Shown here piece after piece: positions 5,921 through 8,126 of a stretch of DNA of 8,126 nt. Below the pieces are notes generated by a model. That model saw only the letters and a list, made by a program, of their open reading frames with translations. It did no database searches and had not been told where the DNA came from. The DNA is from an uncultured Dialister sp. (GTDB taxonomy: Bacteria > Bacillota > Negativicutes > Veillonellales > Dialisteraceae): the NCBI GenBank assembly GCA_934178345.1, contig CAKPQG010000045.1:1-8126 (forward strand), written 5' to 3'. A program made the position numbers and the translations under genes. How positions within the stretch are numbered: the stretch's first letter is position 1; each line of letters starts with the position of its first letter.

Positions 5921-5954
5921 GGGCATCGCCCATCTTTATTTGCGGCGAAGCCGC
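5921..5954. repeat. Two mini-hairpins GGGCATCGCCC and GCGGCGAAGCCGC
   Basis: GGGC (5921-5924) pairs with GCCC (5928-5931) over ATC, and GCGGC (5942-5946) pairs with GCCGC (5950-5954) over GAA. The linker ATCTTTATTT also appears immediately before the era ribosome binding site. Both hairpins recur in the ybeY-era spacer but there they are separated (6623-6635 and 6814-6824). Confidence 0.7.
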
Positions 5955-5962
5955 CACCACAA

Positions 5963-5990
5963 CCCTGAACCCTGAACCCTGAACCTTGAA
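5963..5990 (+). repeat. CCCTGAA heptamer array
   Basis: Three perfect CCCTGAA units followed by CCTTGAA, all in 7-base register. The array ends 33 bases before the ybeY ribosome binding site. Single CCCTGAA or CCTTGAA units also follow each copy of the hairpin module. Confidence 0.9.
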
Positions 5991-6035
5991 CCCACGACTT
6001 TCCATTCGAAAATCCATGATCTCGGAGGTGTTACC

Positions 6036-6533
6036 ATGGAAATCACGATCAATTACAGTGATATGAAATTTTACGACGAAAATTACGAAAAGCTGATCCA
6101 CACCGTCCTCACCAAGGGCGCAGAGCTGCAGAAGGTGCCGGAAGAGGCAGAGATCAGCGTCCTCATCTGTGATGCGGATACCATCCATGAGCTGAATCGC
6201 GACTACCGCAATGTCGATGCACCGACCGATGTCCTCTCCTTTGCACTGAATGAAGGGGAGGAGGACATTCCGGAGGAAGAAACAGAGCTGGGAGACATTG
6301 TCATCAATCTGGATCGTGCCATCCAGCAGGCCAAAGAATTCGGACACAGCACGGAACGCGAAGTGGCTTACCTCTCCGTTCACGGCTTCCTTCACATTCT
6401 TGGCTATGACCATTATGACCCCGAAGAAAAGAAAGCCATGCGAAAGGCAGAAGAAGATATCCTCTCCGCCTGCGGCATCACCCGCATGATGACCGAAGGG
6501 GAGATCGAAAGGGAAGCGGGAGTGAATGACTAG
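6036..6533 (+). CDS. ybeY: Endoribonuclease YbeY (rRNA maturation factor), 165 aa
   Basis: YbeY is a cytosolic zinc-dependent endoribonuclease needed for 16S rRNA 3'-end maturation and ribosome quality control. The family signature is complete: LNRDYRNVDAPTDVLSF (residues 53-69), LGDIVI (85-90) and the metal-binding HGFLHILGYDH (116-126), with H116, H120 and H126 as the expected zinc ligands. Length is typical. The start is clear: GGAGGTG (6024-6030) lies five bases before the ATG. The TAG stop (6531-6533) forms the last three bases of a TGACTAG heptamer starting at 6527, so the C-terminal Asn-Asp-stop is encoded in part by the repeat. The gene is flanked on both sides by large repeat mosaics (409 and 452 bases) where relatives often have tight gene spacing. 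The distance raises the question of a separate promoter, none of which is obvious. Confidence 0.98.
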   Translation: MEITINYSDMKFYDENYEKLIHTVLTKGAELQKVPEEAEISVLICDADTIHELNRDYRNVDAPTDVLSFALNEGEEDIPEEETELGDIVINLDRAIQQAKEFGHSTEREVAYLSVHGFLHILGYDHYDPEEKKAMRKAEEDILSACGITRMMTEGEIEREAGVND

Positions 6534-6589
6534 TGACTAGTGACTAGTGACTGGTGACTGGTAGCTAGGGATTGGTGGCTAGGGATTAG
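6527..6589 (+). repeat. Nine-unit heptamer array fused to the ybeY stop codon
   Basis: Nine uninterrupted 7-base units: TGACTAG three times (6527-6547), TGACTGG twice (6548-6561), TAGCTAG (6562-6568), GGATTGG (6569-6575), TGGCTAG (6576-6582) and GGATTAG (6583-6589). The unit order parallels the array after phoH (TGAC-type, TAGCTAG, GGATT-type, TGGCTAG, GGATTAG). CGATACGAGA follows at 6595-6604, as it does after the phoH array. Confidence 0.92.
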
Positions 6590-6622
6590 GTGGGCGATAC
6601 GAGAATACCGTCATCTAAAATA

Positions 6623-6664
6623 GCGGCGAAGCCGCCACCTTCACTCCTAACTCCTAACTCCTCA
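6623..6664. repeat. GCGGCGAAGCCGC hairpin and CTCCTAA heptamers
   Basis: GCGGC (6623-6627) pairs with GCCGC (6631-6635) over GAA, an exact copy of the hairpin at 5942-5954. CTCCTAA (6644-6650), CTCCTAA (6651-6657) and CTCCTCA (6658-6664) follow in register. Confidence 0.75.
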
Positions 6665-6737
6665 TTTGAGCAAAGATTTCATCCGCAATCAAAGGGCAGC
6701 ACGCCCCGTGGGCTAACCCTGAAGTTTGAAGTTTGAA
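6665..6737 (+). repeat. Conserved hairpin module, copy 2, with GTTTGAA heptamers
   Basis: The stem here is GGGC (6694-6697) with GCCC (6703-6706). Relative to copies 1 and 3, one A-T pair has become G-C, so pairing is kept; the terminal G-C pair is lost (A-C) on each side. The flanks CGCAATCAA and GTGGGCTAA match copy 1. CCCTGAA (6717-6723) and two GTTTGAA units (6724-6737) follow in register. Confidence 0.75.
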
Positions 6738-6742
6738 AGCAG

Positions 6743-6801
6743 GGATGAGTAGCTAGGGATTAGGGATTGGGGATTAGGAGTGACTAGTGACTGGTGACTT
6801 G
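6743..6801 (+). repeat. Eight-unit heptamer array before era
   Basis: Five units in register at 6743-6777 (GGATGAG, TAGCTAG, GGATTAG, GGATTGG, GGATTAG), a 3-base interruption, then TGACTAG, TGACTGG and TGACTTG (6781-6801), followed by AATAC. This parallels 5836-5908 unit by unit, including the AATAC that follows. Confidence 0.87.
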
Positions 6802-6813
6802 AATACAGCTTTT

Positions 6814-6864
6814 GGGCATCGCCCTATTTATACTCCGCGGCGCCTCCATATTTTTATGCGCCGC
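6814..6864. repeat. GGGCATCGCCC mini-hairpin and GCGGCGC/GCGCCGC hairpin, copy 2
   Basis: GGGC (6814-6817) pairs with GCCC (6821-6824). Thirteen bases on, GCGGCGC (6837-6843) pairs with GCGCCGC (6858-6864) over a T-rich 14-base loop. The same two elements exist in the phoH-ybeY spacer but in the opposite order. TATACT (6829-6834) resembles a -10 box but has no -35 partner at the right distance. Confidence 0.65.
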
Positions 6865-6870
6865 ACCACC

Positions 6871-6898
6871 ATTTCTCATTTCTCATTTCTAATTTCTC
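6871..6898 (+). repeat. ATTTCTC heptamer array, copy 2
   Basis: ATTTCTC twice, ATTTCTA, ATTTCTC, in register, followed by ATTCAA. Same order and flanks as 5736-5763. Confidence 0.88.
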
Positions 6899-6905
6899 AT
6901 TCAAT

Positions 6906-6951
6906 TGAAGCTTTCAAGCGTAATCAAGGGACGGCACGTCCCAAGGGCTAA
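6906..6951 (+). repeat. Conserved hairpin module, copy 3, directly upstream of era
   Basis: GGGACG (6928-6933) pairs with CGTCCC (6937-6942) over loop GCA. The flanks TAATCAA and AAGGGCTAA match the other copies; the loop differs from copy 1 (ATA). CCTTGAA (6952-6958) follows. The module ends 25 bases before the era ribosome binding site AGGAG (6976-6980), so it would lie in the era leader RNA. Confidence 0.75.
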
Positions 6952-6985
6952 CCTTGAACCCTGCCATCTTTATTTAGGAGACTCT

Positions 6986-7891
6986 ATGAATAACGAAACC
7001 AAATTTCACTCCGGCTTTGTCGCTCTTGTCGGGCGGCCGAATGTCGGTAAATCCACACTTATGAATGCCCTTCTGGGAGAAAAGATTTCCATCGTATCCG
7101 CTCATGCGCAGACGACCAGAAATAAGATCACCGGCGTATGGAACGGCGAGAATTCTCAGGTGGTCTTTCTGGACACCCCCGGCATGCACAAGCCGCAGAG
7201 CAAGCTCGGCGAAGTGATCCGTCAGAATACCATGGACGCTTTGGACGAGGTCGACCTCATCGTCTTCCTCTGCGCCGTGAACGATCCTCTGGGCGCAGGC
7301 GACCGCTACATCATTTCCCTTCTGAAAGACCGCAAGGTGCCGGTCATCCTTGCGCTGTCGAAGACGGACCTGATCTCCAAAGATGAGCTCTTGAAGAAGC
7401 TCGTGCAGTACGATAAGATTTACAAGTTTGCAGAAATCGTCCCGCTCTCCGCCAAGACGGGAGAGAATCTGGACGTCCTCATGAAGATGGTGGAAAAGTA
7501 CCTGCCCGAAGGCCCGAAGTACTTCCCCGACGACATGGTGACTGACCAGCCGGAGCGAAACATCGTGCAGGAGATCGTCCGTGAAAAACTCCTCACGCGC
7601 ACACGCGATGAAGTGCCGCACGCCATCGGCGTATTCACAGAAGAATTCCATGAACGCGAAAACGGCAAAGTCTACATCCGCTGCACGATCTACGTCGAGC
7701 GTGATTCGCAGAAACGCATCATCATCGGCAAGAAGGGGACCGTCCTCAAAGAAGCAGGACAGGAAGCCCGTGAAGAGATCCAAAGCCTCATCGGTGCTCC
7801 CGTCTTCCTCGACCTCTGGGTCAAGGTCAGCAAGGACTGGAAGAACAAGGACTATATCCTGAGAGAACTCGGGTATAAGGAACACAGGTAG
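6986..7891 (+). CDS. era: GTPase Era, 301 aa
   Basis: Era is a GTPase that binds the 3' end of 16S rRNA and helps 30S subunit maturation. G1 GRPNVGKS (residues 16-23), the switch I threonines in QTTRNK (42-47), G3 DTPG (63-66), G4 SKTD (125-128) and G5 SAK (155-157) form the G domain. The C-terminal KH RNA-binding domain shows IIIGKKGTVLKEAG (245-258) with its GxxG loop. Length is normal. The ATG at 6986 follows TAGGAG with AGGAG five bases away. The frame stays open back to a TTG at 6905, but those 27 codons are translated repeat and not Era sequence. G4 has Ser in place of the usual Asn of NKxD, a tolerable but less common variant. A TGACTGG-type heptamer array begins immediately after the TAG stop. 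In relatives era often follows ybeY, dgkA and cdd; here ybeY precedes it across a repeat spacer. Confidence 0.98.
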   Translation: MNNETKFHSGFVALVGRPNVGKSTLMNALLGEKISIVSAHAQTTRNKITGVWNGENSQVVFLDTPGMHKPQSKLGEVIRQNTMDALDEVDLIVFLCAVNDPLGAGDRYIISLLKDRKVPVILALSKTDLISKDELLKKLVQYDKIYKFAEIVPLSAKTGENLDVLMKMVEKYLPEGPKYFPDDMVTDQPERNIVQEIVREKLLTRTRDEVPHAIGVFTEEFHERENGKVYIRCTIYVERDSQKRIIIGKKGTVLKEAGQEAREEIQSLIGAPVFLDLWVKVSKDWKNKDYILRELGYKEHR

Positions 7892-7926
7892 CGGCTGGTG
7901 ACTAGTGACTGGTGACTAGGGATTGG
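7892..7926 (+). repeat. Five-unit heptamer array directly after the era stop
   Basis: CGGCTGG (7892-7898), TGACTAG (7899-7905), TGACTGG (7906-7912), TGACTAG (7913-7919) and GGATTGG (7920-7926), in perfect register starting with the first base after the TAG stop. No T-tracted hairpin was found downstream of era before the MITE-like copy. Confidence 0.88.
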
Positions 7927-7957
7927 GAAATCTTGATAGCTGCGCAAATGGTATCCT

Positions 7958-8126
7958 CGTATCGTCATTTCGAGCGAAGCGAGAAATCTTTCTTGCAGAC
8001 CGCTAAACGAAGGATGTGTGAAAGCAGAAATACGTAGCACCAAGGCGTTGTTTCCGTACCGGTGCTTATGTGATACTGACCGCAGTGCAAGAAAGATCCC
8101 TCGGCTACGCTCGGGATGACGATAGC
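7958..8126 (-). mobile_element. MITE-like dispersed element, inverted copy (reaches window end)
   Basis: It starts with CGTATCGTCAT (7958-7968) and runs to ATGACGATA (8116-8124). Read on the minus strand it aligns with 104-276 over its whole length, including interior blocks such as GTGATACTGACCGCAGTGCA (8070-8089, inverted to 143-162); I estimate 85-90 percent identity by eye. The last two bases (GC) differ from the CGG expected, so either the tip is mutated or the similarity ends here. Confidence 0.72.

Noticed and set aside
6905..6985. N-terminal extension of Era from a TTG start
   Set aside because: These 27 codons are translated hairpin module and spacer. The ATG at 6986 has a good AGGAG and matches the expected Era start.
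6974..7885. Minus-strand ORF of 303 codons opposite era
   Set aside because: It is an antisense shadow of era, rich in Asp, Val and Leu, with no motif.

Overview
The window looks like a chromosomal piece of a GC-rich member of the Bacillota, most likely one of the Negativicutes (a Dialister- or Megasphaera-like organism). That assignment is an inference from the feel of the Era, YbeY and PhoH proteins, the phoH-ybeY-era gene order and the style of the intergenic repeats; no rRNA or species-specific marker is present. Six protein genes are supported. All are chromosomal genes, five of them housekeeping; there is no phage, plasmid, CRISPR or defence module.

Layout from left to right. Positions 1-403 are non-coding: the end of one dispersed palindromic element, a complete second copy (104-276), two heptamer arrays in reverse orientation and a perfect terminator hairpin. 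A strong extended -10 promoter (404-432) drives a single gene (494-994) whose product resembles the competence transcription factor ComK; it ends at a bidirectional terminator (1021-1068). A 325-base spacer with tandem hairpins and octamer repeats follows. nadE, for glutamine-dependent NAD+ synthetase, lies on the minus strand (1394-3262). A divergent intergenic region (3263-3666) carries back-to-back promoters with an inverted repeat over them, and a roughly 170-base structured element. The plus-strand cluster is a radical SAM protein of the YhcC/YtqA (TIGR01212) family, phoH, ybeY and era. Only the radical SAM-phoH junction is tight (37 bases). The two gaps around ybeY are 409 and 452 bases of pure repeat mosaic. 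The window ends in an inverted copy of the 104-276 element.

How the genes fit together. phoH, ybeY and era are a classic RNA and ribosome-maturation set: a PhoH-type ATPase linked to RNA metabolism, the YbeY endoribonuclease acting in 16S rRNA 3'-end maturation, and the Era GTPase acting in 30S assembly. In Bacillus-type genomes yqfF, dgkA and cdd lie among these genes; here those places hold repeats instead.

The most unusual content is the intergenic DNA. It is built from several unrelated 7-bp tandem units (TGACTAG/GGATTAG, ATTTCTC, CCCTGAA, GTTTGAA, CTCCTAA), mostly in perfect 7-base register, joined with small GC-rich hairpins and a conserved roughly 60-base hairpin module present three times. 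The TGACTAG arrays begin inside the stop codons of phoH and ybeY and directly after that of era. Because 7 is not a multiple of 3, they put stop codons into every reading frame. The spacers on either side of ybeY are rearranged versions of one another.
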